Assembly: GCA_958295835.1 (NCBI GenBank)
Contig: OY282378.1
Span: forward strand, 3,125,694-3,189,693
Reading direction: 5' to 3'
DNA length: 64,000 bases
Source: an uncultured Gammaproteobacteria bacterium
GTDB taxonomy: Bacteria > Pseudomonadota > Gammaproteobacteria > HK1
How positions within the stretch are numbered: position 1 is the stretch's first letter; every line of letters starts with the position of its first letter. Positions 43,522 to 53,637 of the stretch are shown here, piece after piece. Made by a program: the position numbers and the translations under genes. The notes under the pieces were generated by a model that was not told the origin of the DNA, searched no databases, and was given only the letters and a program-made list of their open reading frames with translations.

Positions 43522-44880
43522 GTGTTCGAGAATCTGACCAGTAGGCTCGGTTCGACCCTTGATCGGCTGCGGGGCCGCGGCCGGCTCACCGACGACAACA
43601 TCAGGCAGGCGCTGCGCGAGGTCCGCACCGCACTGCTGGAGGCGGATGTTGCGTTGCCGGTGGTGCGCGAGTTCATCGAGCGGGTGCGGGAACGCGCCGT
43701 GGGCCAGGACGTACTCGCCAGCCTCACCCCGGGTCAGGCGCTGATCCGGGTGGTCCGCGACGAGTTGACCGAACTGATGGGTGGAAGCAGTTCCGGACTC
43801 ACCCTCAACGTGCAGCCGCCGGCAGTGGTACTGGTCGCAGGTCTCCAGGGCTCGGGCAAGACGACCACCATCGCAAAGCTCGCGCTCTGGCTCAAGGAGC
43901 AGGCGGGCAAATCCGTGATGACGGTGAGCTGCGACGTGTACCGTCCCGCTGCGATCGATCAGCTCCGTACGCTGGCGGATCAGGTCGGCGCCGGATTCGT
44001 CTCCAGCGCGCCCGGTGACGATCCGGTCGCGATCGCCACCGGTGCGCTCACCGAAGCGCGGCGGCGCTTCGCCGACGTACTGCTCGTCGACACCGCGGGC
44101 CGTCTCCACATCGACGAGCCGATGATGGACGAGATTCGCCGTATCCATTCCGCGGTCTCGCCGGTGGAGACCCTGTTCGTGGTTGACGGCATGACCGGCC
44201 AGGACGCAGCGCATACCTCGAAGGCGTTCGATGCCGCGTTGCCGCTCACGGGGGTCGTGCTCACGAAGACCGATGGCGACGCGCGCGGCGGGGCGGCGTT
44301 GTCGGTGCGTCAGGTGACCGGCAAGCCGATCAAGTTTCTCGGGGTCGGCGAGAAAACGGACGCGCTCGAAGCATTCCATCCCGATCGAGTCGCGTCGCGC
44401 ATCCTCGGCATGGGAGACGTGCTCGGCCTCATCGAGGAGGTCGAGCAGAAGGTTGACCGGGAAAAGGCGGAGAAGCTTGCCAGGAAGCTCGTCAAGGGGA
44501 AGCAGTTCGACCTCGATGACTTTGCCGAGCAGCTCGCACAGATGCGGAACATGGGAGGTATGGCCGGCATGCTCGACAAGCTGCCCGGATTGCCGGGCCT
44601 GCCGGCCGGGATGCGGGAGCGGGTCAACGACCGGGAGTTCATCCGCATGGAGGTGATCATCTCATCCATGACGATGCAGGAGCGCCGCCATCCGGGTGTG
44701 ATCAAGGGCTCGCGCAAGCGCCGGATCGCAGCGGGCTCGGGTACGCAGGTGCAGGACGTGAACCGGCTGCTCAAGCAATTCACCCAGATGCAGAAAATGA
44801 TGAAGCGCATGCGCAGGAAGGGCGGGATGGCGCGCATGATGCAAGGGATGCGTGGGGGCTTGCCTCCCGGGTTGGGCTGA
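43522..44880 (+). CDS. ffh: Signal recognition particle protein Ffh
   Basis: A 452-residue SRP54. The N-domain ([19 protein letters not shown]) and GTPase ([45 protein letters not shown]) are followed by the methionine-rich M-domain. That domain contains [20 protein letters not shown] and [20 protein letters not shown], and ends with a Met-Gly-rich tail. It binds signal sequences and 4.5S RNA and delivers nascent membrane proteins to FtsY. Start is GTG at 43522 with GGGAGGAC upstream. It is followed by rpsP-rimM-trmD-rplS as in other gammaproteobacteria. Confidence 0.97.
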   Translation: MFENLTSRLGSTLDRLRGRGRLTDDNIRQALREVRTALLEADVALPVVREFIERVRERAVGQDVLASLTPGQALIRVVRDELTELMGGSSSGLTLNVQPPAVVLVAGLQGSGKTTTIAKLALWLKEQAGKSVMTVSCDVYRPAAIDQLRTLADQVGAGFVSSAPGDDPVAIATGALTEARRRFADVLLVDTAGRLHIDEPMMDEIRRIHSAVSPVETLFVVDGMTGQDAAHTSKAFDAALPLTGVVLTKTDGDARGGAALSVRQVTGKPIKFLGVGEKTDALEAFHPDRVASRILGMGDVLGLIEEVEQKVDREKAEKLARKLVKGKQFDLDDFAEQLAQMRNMGGMAGMLDKLPGLPGLPAGMRERVNDREFIRMEVIISSMTMQERRHPGVIKGSRKRRIAAGSGTQVQDVNRLLKQFTQMQKMMKRMRRKGGMARMMQGMRGGLPPGLG

Positions 44881-45032
44881 TTCGGGCCTGCCTGGTGGAC
44901 CCTGCCGGCCGCAAGCAGGCTGCACATGCAAGCATTGCGGTAATGCCCCGTGAGAACCTACACTTGGCCGCTTGTACCCAGAGCCAGACCCTCGCCTTGA
45001 CAGGGCGACGCGACAGGAAGCACTCCAAACCC

Positions 45033-45269
45033 ATGGTCACGATTCGACTCGCCCGGGCGGGCGCAAAGCGCAGGCCGTTCTATCACGTGGTGGTCGCGGA
45101 CAGCCGCAGCCGGCGCGGTGGACGGTTCATCGAGCGTATCGGCTTCTACAACCCCATTGCGGCCGAGCATGAGGAGCCGGTCCGGATCGATGCTGCACGC
45201 GTCGAGCATTGGAAGTCCTGCGGTGCTCGGGCGAGCGACGCGGTCGCGAAGCTGCTTCGCTCGAAGTAG
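45033..45269 (+). CDS. rpsP: 30S ribosomal protein S16
   Basis: A 78-residue S16: [40 protein letters not shown], and the C-terminal [19 protein letters not shown]. It binds 16S rRNA early in 30S assembly. The ATG at 45033 follows a weak site (CAGGAAG). It is the first gene of the rpsP-rimM-trmD-rplS operon, 152 bases after ffh. Confidence 0.96.
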   Translation: MVTIRLARAGAKRRPFYHVVVADSRSRRGGRFIERIGFYNPIAAEHEEPVRIDAARVEHWKSCGARASDAVAKLLRSK

Positions 45270-45315
45270 CCGCTCGGGGGCAACGCCGCCGGCGGCCCCG
45301 GCTCGGAAGTGAAGG

Positions 45316-45828
45316 ATGGCGGCAGGAGAGCGCCGGTGCGTCGTGCTCGGTCGCATCATCGGGCCGTACGGTACGCGCGGTTGGGTCAAGGTTCATTCGA
45401 GCACGGAGCCGCCCGGGAACATTCTCCGCTACACGCCATGGCAGGTCGGCCGGTGCGGACGCTGGTCCCCGATTGGTGTCGCCGAAGGGCGGGTACAGGG
45501 GCGCGGCGTGTTCGTGCGACTCGATGGCTGCCACGATCGCGATGGAGCGGGCGATTATCGGGGATGCGAAGTCGCAGTGGAGCGCTCGCGGCTCCCGGAC
45601 GTGGAAGATGGCGAGTTCTACTGGACGGATCTCGTCGGGTTGCGGGTCGCGACCACGGGCGGCGTCCGTCTCGGCGAGGTCGAGCGGATGATGGAGACCG
45701 GCGCCAATGACGTGATGGTGGTCCGGGGGGATATCGAACGGCTGATCCCGTTCCTTCCGGGCACGGTCGTGCAATCGGTCGATATCGAGAGGGGAGCCAT
45801 CGTCGTCGATTGGCATCCGGACGATTGA
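45316..45828 (+). CDS. rimM: Ribosome maturation factor RimM
   Basis: A 170-residue RimM. The N-terminal domain (CVVLGRIIGPYGTRGWVKV) and the PRC-barrel C-terminal domain (PDVEDGEFYWTDLVGLRV, MMETGANDVMVV, ERLIPFLPGTVVQSVDIERG) are both typical. It binds S19 and the 30S head during maturation. Position between rpsP and trmD is conserved. Confidence 0.96.
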   Translation: MAAGERRCVVLGRIIGPYGTRGWVKVHSSTEPPGNILRYTPWQVGRCGRWSPIGVAEGRVQGRGVFVRLDGCHDRDGAGDYRGCEVAVERSRLPDVEDGEFYWTDLVGLRVATTGGVRLGEVERMMETGANDVMVVRGDIERLIPFLPGTVVQSVDIERGAIVVDWHPDD

Positions 45829-45831
45829 GCG

Positions 45832-46617
45832 ATGGGAATGAGGGTCGCGGCCGTGACGCTCTTCCCGGATCTGGTGATGACGGTCGCCCGTTGGGGGGTC
45901 ACGGCGAGGGCGGTGGGCCGCGGACTGCTGGAGCTCGATTGCTGGAATCCGCGCGATTTCGCTCGGGGCCGCCACCGCCGCGTTGACGACCGGCCGTACG
46001 GTGGGGGCCCCGGCATGGTGATGATGTATGAGCCGGTGAGAGATGCGATTGCCGCGGCGCGTGATGCAGTGGACGGCGCGAGCCGTACGATTCATCTCTC
46101 GCCCCAGGGCCGGAAGATCGAGCAGTGCGACATTCGCCGCCTCGCGCATGGGCCACCTCTGGTCATGCTCTGCGGCCGTTACGAGGGAGTCGACGAGCGA
46201 CTGCTCGATACGGAGGTGGACGAAGAGCTTTCGCTGGGCGATTACGTTCTGAGCGGTGGCGAGCTCGCCGCGATGGTCGTCATCGACGCGATGACCCGGC
46301 TGATTCCCGGGGTGCTCGGGCACGAGGACTCGGCCGGCGCGGATTCGTTCTCGGACGGCCTGCTCGATTGCCCGCACTTCACCCGTCCGGAGACGGTGGC
46401 GGAACGGCAGGTGCCGCAGGTGCTGATCTCCGGAGATCACGGAGCGATTCGACGCTGGCGGCTGAAGCAGTCGCTCGGCCGCACCTGGGAACGCCGGCCC
46501 GATCTGCTCCGCGGCCGCGACCTCGACCCGGAGGAGCGGACGTTGCTGGATGAATACATGAGCGAACGTGTCGCGTCGGCTGTCGACCCGGCGGCGATCG
46601 GAGAGAGGAGCGAATGA
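45832..46617 (+). CDS. trmD: tRNA (guanine37-N1)-methyltransferase
   Basis: A 261-residue SPOUT enzyme. The start is [38 protein letters not shown], then [15 protein letters not shown] and [19 protein letters not shown] form the trefoil-knot AdoMet site and active-site loop. [18 protein letters not shown] is the substrate-binding motif. TrmD methylates G37 of tRNAs with G36 and prevents +1 frameshifting. An ATG at 45838 would be an equally good start. Four bases separate it from rimM. Confidence 0.96.
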   Translation: MGMRVAAVTLFPDLVMTVARWGVTARAVGRGLLELDCWNPRDFARGRHRRVDDRPYGGGPGMVMMYEPVRDAIAAARDAVDGASRTIHLSPQGRKIEQCDIRRLAHGPPLVMLCGRYEGVDERLLDTEVDEELSLGDYVLSGGELAAMVVIDAMTRLIPGVLGHEDSAGADSFSDGLLDCPHFTRPETVAERQVPQVLISGDHGAIRRWRLKQSLGRTWERRPDLLRGRDLDPEERTLLDEYMSERVASAVDPAAIGERSE

Positions 46618-46618
46618 G

Positions 46619-46963
46619 ATGAGCCGCATCATCAGCGAGATCGAGGCGGAGCAGCTTCGAGACGTGGTGCCGGAGTTCTCGGTGGGTGACACCGTCGTTG
46701 TCCGGGTGAAGGTCAAGGAAGGCAGCCGCGAACGGTTGCAGTCGTTCGAGGGCGTCGTCATTGCCAAGCGCAACCGCGGCCTGAACTCCTCGTTCACGGT
46801 GAGGAAGATCTCGCACGGTGAAGGTGTCGAGCGAGTATTCCAGACGCATAGCCCACAGATCGAGGACATGACGGTCAAGCGTCGGGGCGCGGTGCGTCGA
46901 GCCAAGCTCTACTATCTGCGCGGCCGGTCCGGAAACGCCGCGAAGATTCGGGAGAAGATCTGA
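46619..46963 (+). CDS. rplS: 50S ribosomal protein L19
   Basis: A 114-residue L19: [60 protein letters not shown] and [19 protein letters not shown]. It sits at the 30S-50S interface. The start at 46619 follows GAGAGGAG and overlaps the end of the trmD region. Confidence 0.97.
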   Translation: MSRIISEIEAEQLRDVVPEFSVGDTVVVRVKVKEGSRERLQSFEGVVIAKRNRGLNSSFTVRKISHGEGVERVFQTHSPQIEDMTVKRRGAVRRAKLYYLRGRSGNAAKIREKI

Positions 46964-47143
46964 CCCGCGGGCCATCCGGAATGAACGTCGCGCCTGTCCC
47001 GGCGTATCCGCCCGCGCGACCTCCGGCGACGCGACGGCACGGTGATGGACGCGGCACCGCGGGTCTCGGGTGCGCGCCGGCGGCGCGGCCACGGCCATGA
47101 CCCGGCGGCCGGGACACGCGGGTGGGGCGGGCGGCGCAATTCG

Positions 47144-48064
47144 ATGAAGACCTTGCAGGCGGCCGCGCTTCCGGTGAATGCGGCCGATGCCCGCACCATC
47201 GAGGAGTTCATCGACCTGAGCTGGATGGAGCGCGGGCTCGCCGCTGCCACGCTTTCCGCATACCGCGGTGATCTTTCGCAATTTTCACGCTGGCTCTCCA
47301 ACCGTGGTCTCGGGCTCGAGGAGGCGCGGCGGCTCGATGTCCTCGATTTCCTCAGCGAGCACGCGCACTGGCCACCGCGAACCATCGCCCGTCGTCTCTC
47401 GGCGTTACGTCGGTTTTATCAGCACCTGGAGCGGGAAGGGCGGGTCAGGGACAATCCGTGCGATCGGATCGATGCGCCGAGGCTCGGGCGTCCGTTGCCT
47501 GGCGTCCTGACGGAGCAAGAGGTAGAGCGGCTGCTCGCCGCGCCCGATATCGAAGCCGCGCTCGGAATCCGGGACCGCGCGATGCTGGAAGTGCTCTACG
47601 CGACGGGGCTGAGGGTGTCGGAGCTGGTGAGTCTGCGCTCGGAGCAGGTGAACCTGCTCCAGGGAGTGTTGCGGGTCGTTGGCAAGGGTGGCAAGGAGCG
47701 GCTCGTTCCCCTCGGTGAGCCGGCCGTCGACTGGTTGGAACGATTCCTTGAAAGGAGTCGCACCGCAATTCTCGGAGCAAGGCAGAGCCCCGCGCTGTTT
47801 CCTACCGCTCGTGGCCGCGCGATGACTCGGCAGGCGTTCTGGCACCTCGTCAAACGCTATGCCCAACAGGCGGGGATTTCGCGGGACATCTCGCCCCATA
47901 CGTTGCGGCATGCATTCGCGACCCATCTCCTCGATCACGGTGCGGACCTGCGCGTGGTCCAGATGCTGCTCGGGCACCGTGATATTTCCACCACCCAGAT
48001 ATACACCCACATCGCGCGCGAACGGCTCAAGGTCATGCACGCCCGGCACCATCCACGAGGCTGA
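47144..48064 (+). CDS. xerD: Site-specific tyrosine recombinase XerD
   Basis: A 306-residue tyrosine recombinase. A SAM-like N-terminal domain (LSWMERGLAAATLSAYRGDL) is followed by the catalytic domain with all active-site residues: Arg in YATGLRVSELVSLRSEQV, Lys in VVGKGGKERLVPLG, His-x-x-Arg in SPHTLRHAFATHLLDHGADL, His in MLLGHRDISTTQIYTHI and the Tyr of the same segment. With XerC it resolves chromosome dimers at dif. It follows rplS as in Pseudomonas, so a housekeeping role is likely. The nearby tRNA cluster raises but does not prove an integration context. Confidence 0.92.
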   Translation: MKTLQAAALPVNAADARTIEEFIDLSWMERGLAAATLSAYRGDLSQFSRWLSNRGLGLEEARRLDVLDFLSEHAHWPPRTIARRLSALRRFYQHLEREGRVRDNPCDRIDAPRLGRPLPGVLTEQEVERLLAAPDIEAALGIRDRAMLEVLYATGLRVSELVSLRSEQVNLLQGVLRVVGKGGKERLVPLGEPAVDWLERFLERSRTAILGARQSPALFPTARGRAMTRQAFWHLVKRYAQQAGISRDISPHTLRHAFATHLLDHGADLRVVQMLLGHRDISTTQIYTHIARERLKVMHARHHPRG

Positions 48065-48138
48065 TGGTCCGAAGAGGGCAAGGGCTTTCCGACATCCGCG
48101 ATTCCGGCGGCTCTCCGGGCTGGGGGTGGTTGGCCGGA

Positions 48139-48167
48139 TTGATCGTGATCGAGGCGGTGCGTATCAT
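48139..48167 (+). promoter_or_regulatory. Sigma-70-type promoter of the tRNA cluster
   Basis: TTGATC (48139-48144) and TATCAT (48162-48167) with a 17-base spacer lie 16 bases upstream of tRNA-Pro, followed by a GC-rich discriminator as expected for stringently controlled tRNA genes. Confidence 0.65.
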
Positions 48168-48183
48168 CCGCCGGCCAAGGCTG

Positions 48184-48260
<77 letters not shown>

Positions 48261-48293
48261 GTGCGGCGCCTCTCCCGGCCATTGATTCGAAAT

Positions 48294-48370
48294 GCGCCCG
48301 TAGCTCAGCCGGATAGAGCAGCGGCCTTCTAAGCCGCGGGTCGCAGGTTCGAGTCCTGCCGGGCGCGCCA
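48294..48370 (+). tRNA. tRNA-Arg (anticodon TCT)
   Basis: A 77-base tRNA, encoded CCA. Acceptor GCGCCCG pairs with CGGGCGC. The anticodon stem GCGGC/GCCGC encloses CTTCTAA with TCT at 48328-48330, and the T arm contains GGTTCGAGTCC. It reads AGA/AGG codons, which should be rare in this genome. Confidence 0.97.
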
Positions 48371-48392
48371 GACGTCATCGATGATGGACGAT

Positions 48393-48469
48393 GGTGGGCG
48401 TAGCTCAGTTGGTAGAGCTCTGGATTGTGGCTCCAGCGGTCGAGGGTTCGAATCCCTTCGCTCACCCCA
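48393..48469 (+). tRNA. tRNA-His (anticodon GTG)
   Basis: Acceptor GTGGGCG pairs with CGCTCAC; the extra 5' G (48393) faces discriminator C (48466), the identity signature of tRNA-His. The anticodon loop TTGTGGC carries GTG at 48427-48429. CCA is encoded at 48467-48469. Confidence 0.97.
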
Positions 48470-48475
48470 TGAAAC

Positions 48476-48551
<76 letters not shown>

Positions 48552-48813
48552 CGTCTTGAATGGATCTCGCGGGCCGGAGAGCCCGGAGTCATTGCAGCAG
48601 TCATTCGCGTTGAGCCGGCCGGGGCCGATTCGCCACTCGGGTTTCAGCCTTGGTCACCGATAGTTCTCCCCCCAAAGGGTCAGGTGTCCACGAAATCGGG
48701 TCAACTCCACCCTCGGCTCCTGTCCGCCTGTTGTCGCATCGTTTTCCACGGCGCAGACTCCTGACCCCCTCGGCGAGCCGGCGCCCGGCCCTTGCAACCG
48801 GAAGGAGTCCGTC

Positions 48814-51288
48814 ATGAGCCAGACGTTGCCGGAGCGCGCGAGCGCGGTGGTCATCGGAGGCGGGGTCACCGGCGCCAGCGTCGCCTACCATCTCGCCAAG
48901 ATCGGATGGTCCGACGTGGTCCTTCTCGAACGCCGGCAGTTCGCCTCCGGTACGAGCTGGCACGCGGCGGGGCTCATCGGCACCGCGCGGGCCAGCGACA
49001 CCCACGCCGAGCTGTGCACCTACACCCGCAACCTCCTTCCCGAGCTCGAAGCCGAGACCGGCCAGTCGACCGGGTTCCGGGAGGTCGGCAGCGTGAGCAT
49101 CGCGCACAGCCGCGACCGCCTGGCGGAGCTCAGGCGGCTGGCCGATTCGTACAACGCGTTCGGGCTCGGACGCATGGAGGTGATCACCGCCGAGGAGGTC
49201 GGGCACTTCCATCCGCTGGTGCGCACCGACGACCTCCTGGGCGGCACGTGGCTCGCGCACGACGGGATGGCGAGCCCGGTGGACGTGGTGAACGCTTACG
49301 TGAAAGGAGCGCGCGGACGCGGGGTGCGCTGCCTCGAGAACGTGAAGGTCACCGGCGTCCGCACCGCGAACGGCAAGGTGGCGGGGGTGGAGACGGAAGC
49401 GGGCGACGGCACGCGTGATTTCATCGCGTGCGAGTTCGTGGTGTGCGCGGCGGGCCTGTGGTCGCGCCACCTCGGCCGCCTCGCCGGGGTGACGATCCCG
49501 CTGCACGCCTGCGAGCACTACTACGCCCACACCGAGAAGCTCCCGGACCTGCCGCCCGATCTGCCGGTGCTGCGCGACCAGGACAAGTGCGCGTACTACC
49601 GCGAGGACGCCGGCAGCCTGCTCGTCGGCGGATTCGAGCCGGCCGCGCGACCGATCCGCCTCGACGCGATCCCCGAGGACTTCTGCTTCGACGAGCTGCC
49701 CGGTCATATGGAAGACCAGCTCATGCCCGTGCTGGCCGATGCGATGGACCGCGTGCCGCTGCTCCGGGAGGTCGGCTGGCGGAGCTTCTTCTGCGGCCCG
49801 GAGAGCTTCACCCACGACGACCAGTTCCACGTGGGCGAATCCCCGGAGCTCGGGAACTTCTACGTCGCCTGCGGGCTGAACTCCGTCGGCATCGTCACCT
49901 CGGGCGGCATCGGCAAGGTCTGCGCGGAGTGGATGGACAAGGGCCATCCGCCGCTCGACCTCACCGGCAACGATCTTCGCAGGACGTTCGTCTTCCAGGG
50001 CACGCAGGCGTACATCGAGGACCGGGTCTCGGAGACCCTGGGGCTGCTCTACGACCGCCACTACCCCTACCGCCAGTACGCCAGCGCGCGCGACGTGCGG
50101 CACTCGCCGGTGCACGAGCGCCTCGCGGCGCGCGGCGCGTGCTTCGGCGAGGCGGCGGGCTGGGAGCGGCCCAACTGGTTCGCGCCGGAGGGGGTCGAGC
50201 CCCGCTACGAGTACAGCTTCGGCCGCCAGAACTGGTTCGAGCATTCCGCCGCCGAGCACCGCGCGGCGCGCGAGGGCGTCGCCCTGTTCGACCAGTCGAG
50301 CTTCTCGAAGTACCTCGTCAAGGGCCGCGATGCCTGCCGCGCGCTGCAACGCATTTGCAGCAACGACGTCGACGTCGAGCCCGGACGGCTCGTGTACACG
50401 CACTGGCTGAACGAGCGCGGCGGGATCGAGGCGGAGCTGACCGTGACCCGGCTCACCGGGGACGAGTTCCTGGTGGTGAGCGGGGCCGGGGTGACGCGGC
50501 GCGATCTGGCGTGGCTCGACCGCCACATCGACGGCGATGCGCACGCAATCGTCGTCGACGTCACGGGGCTGTGGGCGGTATTCGGGGTGATGGGTCCGAA
50601 GAGCCGCGACGTCGGCGGCGAGATCACGGGGGCGGATCTGTCCACCGGGGCGTTCCCGTTCGGGGCGGTCCGCGAGGTCGAGATCGGCTGCGCGCCCGGT
50701 CGTGCGGCCCGGGTCTCCTACGTCGGGGAGCTCGGCTGGGAGCTGTACGTCCCCGTCGATCAGGCGCGGCACGCATTCGACCGGATCATGGCGGCGGGCG
50801 AGGCGCACGGCTTGAAGCTTGCCGGGATGCACGCGCTCGACTCGGGCCGGATCGAGAAGAAGTTCGTCCACTTCGGCCACGACGTTGCGGACGTGGACAC
50901 CCCGGTCGAAGCCGGCATGCGCTGGGTGTGCCGGATGGACAAGCCGGCGCCGTTCATCGGGCACGATGCGATTGCGCGCCAGCTCGACTCGAACCGGCCG
51001 CCGCCGAAGCGGCTGCTGCAATTCCTGCTCACCGACCCGGAGCCGCTGCTCTTCGGACACGAGCCGGTGCTGCGCGACGGCGAGACGGTCGGCTACCTCA
51101 CCTCCGGCAACTACGGGCACACCCTGGGCGGAGGCGTCGGGCTCGGCTACGCCAGACATGGCGACGGGGTGAGCCGCGAATGGGTCGAGAGCGGAACCTG
51201 GGAGGTCCTGGTCGGAGGCGAGCGGGTCCCCGCGAAGGCTTCAACGAGCGCGCTATACGACCCGAGAGGCGTGCGGGCGCGGGGTTGA
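48814..51288 (+). CDS. Dimethylglycine/sarcosine dehydrogenase-like flavoprotein (FAD + GcvT domains)
   Basis: An 824-residue protein with the DMGDH/SARDH layout. The N-terminal FAD-dependent DAO domain has VVIGGGVTGASVAYHLAKIG and GTSWHAAGL, where His50 matches the covalently flavinylated His of DMGDH. The C-terminal GcvT-like folate-binding half has RILN-like RLTGDEFLVVSG, YVGELGWELYVPVDQARHAF and AGMHALDSGRIEKKF. Such enzymes oxidatively demethylate dimethylglycine or sarcosine and pass the one-carbon unit to tetrahydrofolate. With the TMADH-like gene and Rieske remnant at the left edge it supports use of betaine-derived methyl groups. It follows a GGAAGGAG site and overlaps the convergent molybdoenzyme gene by 36 bases. 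Confidence 0.88.
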   Translation: MSQTLPERASAVVIGGGVTGASVAYHLAKIGWSDVVLLERRQFASGTSWHAAGLIGTARASDTHAELCTYTRNLLPELEAETGQSTGFREVGSVSIAHSRDRLAELRRLADSYNAFGLGRMEVITAEEVGHFHPLVRTDDLLGGTWLAHDGMASPVDVVNAYVKGARGRGVRCLENVKVTGVRTANGKVAGVETEAGDGTRDFIACEFVVCAAGLWSRHLGRLAGVTIPLHACEHYYAHTEKLPDLPPDLPVLRDQDKCAYYREDAGSLLVGGFEPAARPIRLDAIPEDFCFDELPGHMEDQLMPVLADAMDRVPLLREVGWRSFFCGPESFTHDDQFHVGESPELGNFYVACGLNSVGIVTSGGIGKVCAEWMDKGHPPLDLTGNDLRRTFVFQGTQAYIEDRVSETLGLLYDRHYPYRQYASARDVRHSPVHERLAARGACFGEAAGWERPNWFAPEGVEPRYEYSFGRQNWFEHSAAEHRAAREGVALFDQSSFSKYLVKGRDACRALQRICSNDVDVEPGRLVYTHWLNERGGIEAELTVTRLTGDEFLVVSGAGVTRRDLAWLDRHIDGDAHAIVVDVTGLWAVFGVMGPKSRDVGGEITGADLSTGAFPFGAVREVEIGCAPGRAARVSYVGELGWELYVPVDQARHAFDRIMAAGEAHGLKLAGMHALDSGRIEKKFVHFGHDVADVDTPVEAGMRWVCRMDKPAPFIGHDAIARQLDSNRPPPKRLLQFLLTDPEPLLFGHEPVLRDGETVGYLTSGNYGHTLGGGVGLGYARHGDGVSREWVESGTWEVLVGGERVPAKASTSALYDPRGVRARG

Positions 51289-53637
51289 CTCGGGACCTCG
51301 CCGGTCCGAGGCGGAGCCTCGTTGGATGATCTCCGGCGGCTCGAACGCGGTCACCGCCGGCGGGACGCCTTCGAACCGCTCGACCTCCACCAGGCACGTG
51401 TGGGCGATGGGTCCCTGCGCAAGCCTCGACGTGCCCTTGTCCGGGGTGAGCACGTTCGGATTTCCGTGCTTGCAGAGCACGCCGGGCTCCCCGCGTACTT
51501 CCGGGTCGTACCATGCCCCGGTGGGAAGCTGGACGACGCCCGGGCGAACGTCCTCGCTCACCACCGCGGTCGCGAGGCATGCCCCCCGGTCGTTGAACAC
51601 GCGCACCGGGTCTCCGGCCCCGATGCCGCGCGCGCCCGCGTCGGCCGGATGCAGCGCCAGCGGCTCCCGGCCGTCGAGCTTGCCGGCGCGGCTGTGCCGG
51701 CCGTTGTCGAGCTGGCCGTGCAGCCGGGTCGCGGGCTGGTTGGAGATGAGGTGCAGCGGGTGGCGAGCCGCGCCGTCGCCGCCCAGCCATTCACAGGGCT
51801 CGTACCACCGCGGGTGTCCCCGACAGTCCTCATAGCCGAAGCTGTCGATGCGCTCGCTGAAGATCTCGATCCGTCCGGACGGTGTGTGCAGCGGACTCGC
51901 GTCCGGGTCGGCGCGGAATGCCTCGAGCATGACGACGGGACGCCCGGGATCGGCGAGCTTGAACACGCCGCGGGCCCGGAACTCGTCGTAGGACGGCATC
52001 TCCACCGCGCGCTCGGAGGCGCGCTGGCGCGTCACGTCGTAGAGATGGCGCAGCCATTCGTCGACGTCGCGGCCCTCGGTGTACACGGACTCGACGCCGA
52101 GCTCGCGCGCGATCCCGCGGAAGATCGCGAAGTCGTCGCGGGCCTCGCAGCAGGGCTCGACCACCCTGCGGCTCGCGAACAGGTAACCGTCACGGGGCGA
52201 GCCCGCGATGTCGTCCCGCTCCAGAGGCGAGGTGCACGGCAGCACGATGTCGGCGTGCCGGGCCATGGAGTTCCACCACGCCTCGTTGACGATGATCGTC
52301 TCCGGCTTCCGCCATGCGGCGAGCATTCGATTGAGGTCCTGATGGTGATGGAACGGATTGCCGCCAGCCCACCACACGATGCGGGTATCCGGGTAGGTGT
52401 AGCGCTTGCCGTTGTAGTCGAATCCGCCGCCGGGATTGAGCAGCAGATCGGAGATCCGCGCGACGGGAATGAAGTCCGCGACCTCGTTGCGGCCCTGCGG
52501 CAGCGCGGCCCCGGGCAGATGGCCGGTGTGATTGCCGATGGCGTTCACCGCCGAGTAGCCGAAGCCCACTCCACCGCCCGGGAGGCCGATCTGGCCGAGC
52601 ATCGAGGCCAGGGTCACGCCCATCCAGAACGGTTGCTCGCCGTGGTCCTGCCGGGTCAGCGACCATGCGAGGGAGACCATCGTGCGTCCCGCCGCCATGC
52701 GCCGGGCGAGGGCCCGAATCGTCTCCGCGCCGATGCCGGTGATCGACTCCGCCCAGCCCGCATCCTTCGCAAGGCCGTCACGCGCACCGGTGAGATAGGG
52801 AACGAATCGCTCGAACCCGACCGTGTAGCTCGCGAGGAACGCCTCGTCATGGAGTCCTTCGGTGTAGAGCGTGTGTGCGAGACCGAGCATGAGCGCGACG
52901 TCGGTGCTCGGCCGGAGCGCGATCCACTCCGCACCGAGGTCGGGTTGGATGTCGCCTCGCAGCGGGGAGACGTTGACGAGCGCGACCCCGGCATCCGCCG
53001 CATCGCGCATGTAGTCGCGCTGGACATGCCGGCCGGTGCCGCCGGCGTTGATCTGGCCGTTCTTCACCGGCAGCCCGCCGAATGCGACCAGCAGGTCGGT
53101 GTGCTCGATGATCGACGGCCAGCTCGTATGGAATGGAAGCAGCCGGAACAGATCGCCGACGACGTGCGGCAGGATGACCTCGCCGGCGGCGAGGCTGTAG
53201 GTGTCTCGCTTGTACGTATGGCCGCCGATGCAGTTGAGGAACCGCCGGAGCTGGCTCGGCGCGTGGTGGAACCGTCCCGCGCTCGCCCATCCGTACGAGC
53301 CCGCGAAGATGGCCCGGTTGCCGTGCTCGTCCATCACCCTGCGGAGCTCGCGCGCGACGAGTCGGCTCGCCTCGTCCCACGAGACCGCGACGAAGGGCTC
53401 GGCGCCGCGCTTCGAACGGTCCGAGCCGGCGCCGTGCTCGAGCCATCCCCGGCGCACCATGGGCTGGGGGATCCGGCACGGATCGTCGAGGGTGTCCACC
53501 ATGCCGTCCGCGATCGGAGAGGGGTCGGTGTCTTCCTCGAACCCGTGCAGCGCCGTCAGCTTTCCGTCGCGCACCACCGCACGGTACGCGCCCCAGTGTG
53601 TCGCCGTCAGAGGCAGCTCGTGGGCCTTCGCAATCAT
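51253..53637 (-). CDS. BisC/TorA-type molybdopterin oxidoreductase
   Basis: A 794-residue molybdenum enzyme of the DMSO-reductase family, biotin-sulfoxide/TMAO reductase branch. It has no N-terminal 4Fe-4S cysteine cluster and no clear signal peptide, so it is probably cytoplasmic. FAGSYGWASAGRFHHAPSQL contains the serine (Ser114) expected as molybdenum ligand. RDTYSLAAGEVILPHVVG, LVAFGGLPVKNGQINAGG and IIVNEAWWNSMARHADIVLP are further family blocks. The C-terminal dinucleotide-binding segment includes LHLISNQPATRLHGQLDNG. It should reduce S- or N-oxides. Its last 12 codons overlap the 3' end of the DMGDH-like gene on the opposite strand. Confidence 0.87.
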   Translation of the reverse strand: MIAKAHELPLTATHWGAYRAVVRDGKLTALHGFEEDTDPSPIADGMVDTLDDPCRIPQPMVRRGWLEHGAGSDRSKRGAEPFVAVSWDEASRLVARELRRVMDEHGNRAIFAGSYGWASAGRFHHAPSQLRRFLNCIGGHTYKRDTYSLAAGEVILPHVVGDLFRLLPFHTSWPSIIEHTDLLVAFGGLPVKNGQINAGGTGRHVQRDYMRDAADAGVALVNVSPLRGDIQPDLGAEWIALRPSTDVALMLGLAHTLYTEGLHDEAFLASYTVGFERFVPYLTGARDGLAKDAGWAESITGIGAETIRALARRMAAGRTMVSLAWSLTRQDHGEQPFWMGVTLASMLGQIGLPGGGVGFGYSAVNAIGNHTGHLPGAALPQGRNEVADFIPVARISDLLLNPGGGFDYNGKRYTYPDTRIVWWAGGNPFHHHQDLNRMLAAWRKPETIIVNEAWWNSMARHADIVLPCTSPLERDDIAGSPRDGYLFASRRVVEPCCEARDDFAIFRGIARELGVESVYTEGRDVDEWLRHLYDVTRQRASERAVEMPSYDEFRARGVFKLADPGRPVVMLEAFRADPDASPLHTPSGRIEIFSERIDSFGYEDCRGHPRWYEPCEWLGGDGAARHPLHLISNQPATRLHGQLDNGRHSRAGKLDGREPLALHPADAGARGIGAGDPVRVFNDRGACLATAVVSEDVRPGVVQLPTGAWYDPEVRGEPGVLCKHGNPNVLTPDKGTSRLAQGPIAHTCLVEVERFEGVPPAVTAFEPPEIIQRGSASDRRGPESTPRPHASRVV

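Noticed and set aside
48660..48720. Sequence resembling an insertion-element end (GGTCAACTCCACCC region) between the tRNA-Lys gene and the DMGDH-like gene
   Set aside because: Only loosely similar to transposon termini from memory; no matching inverted repeat, target duplication or transposase frame was found nearby.
48601..51159. An 852-codon minus-strand frame opposite the DMGDH-like gene
   Set aside because: It mirrors the plus-strand enzyme codon for codon, is mainly Val/Ala/Arg/Glu and shows no recognisable domain.
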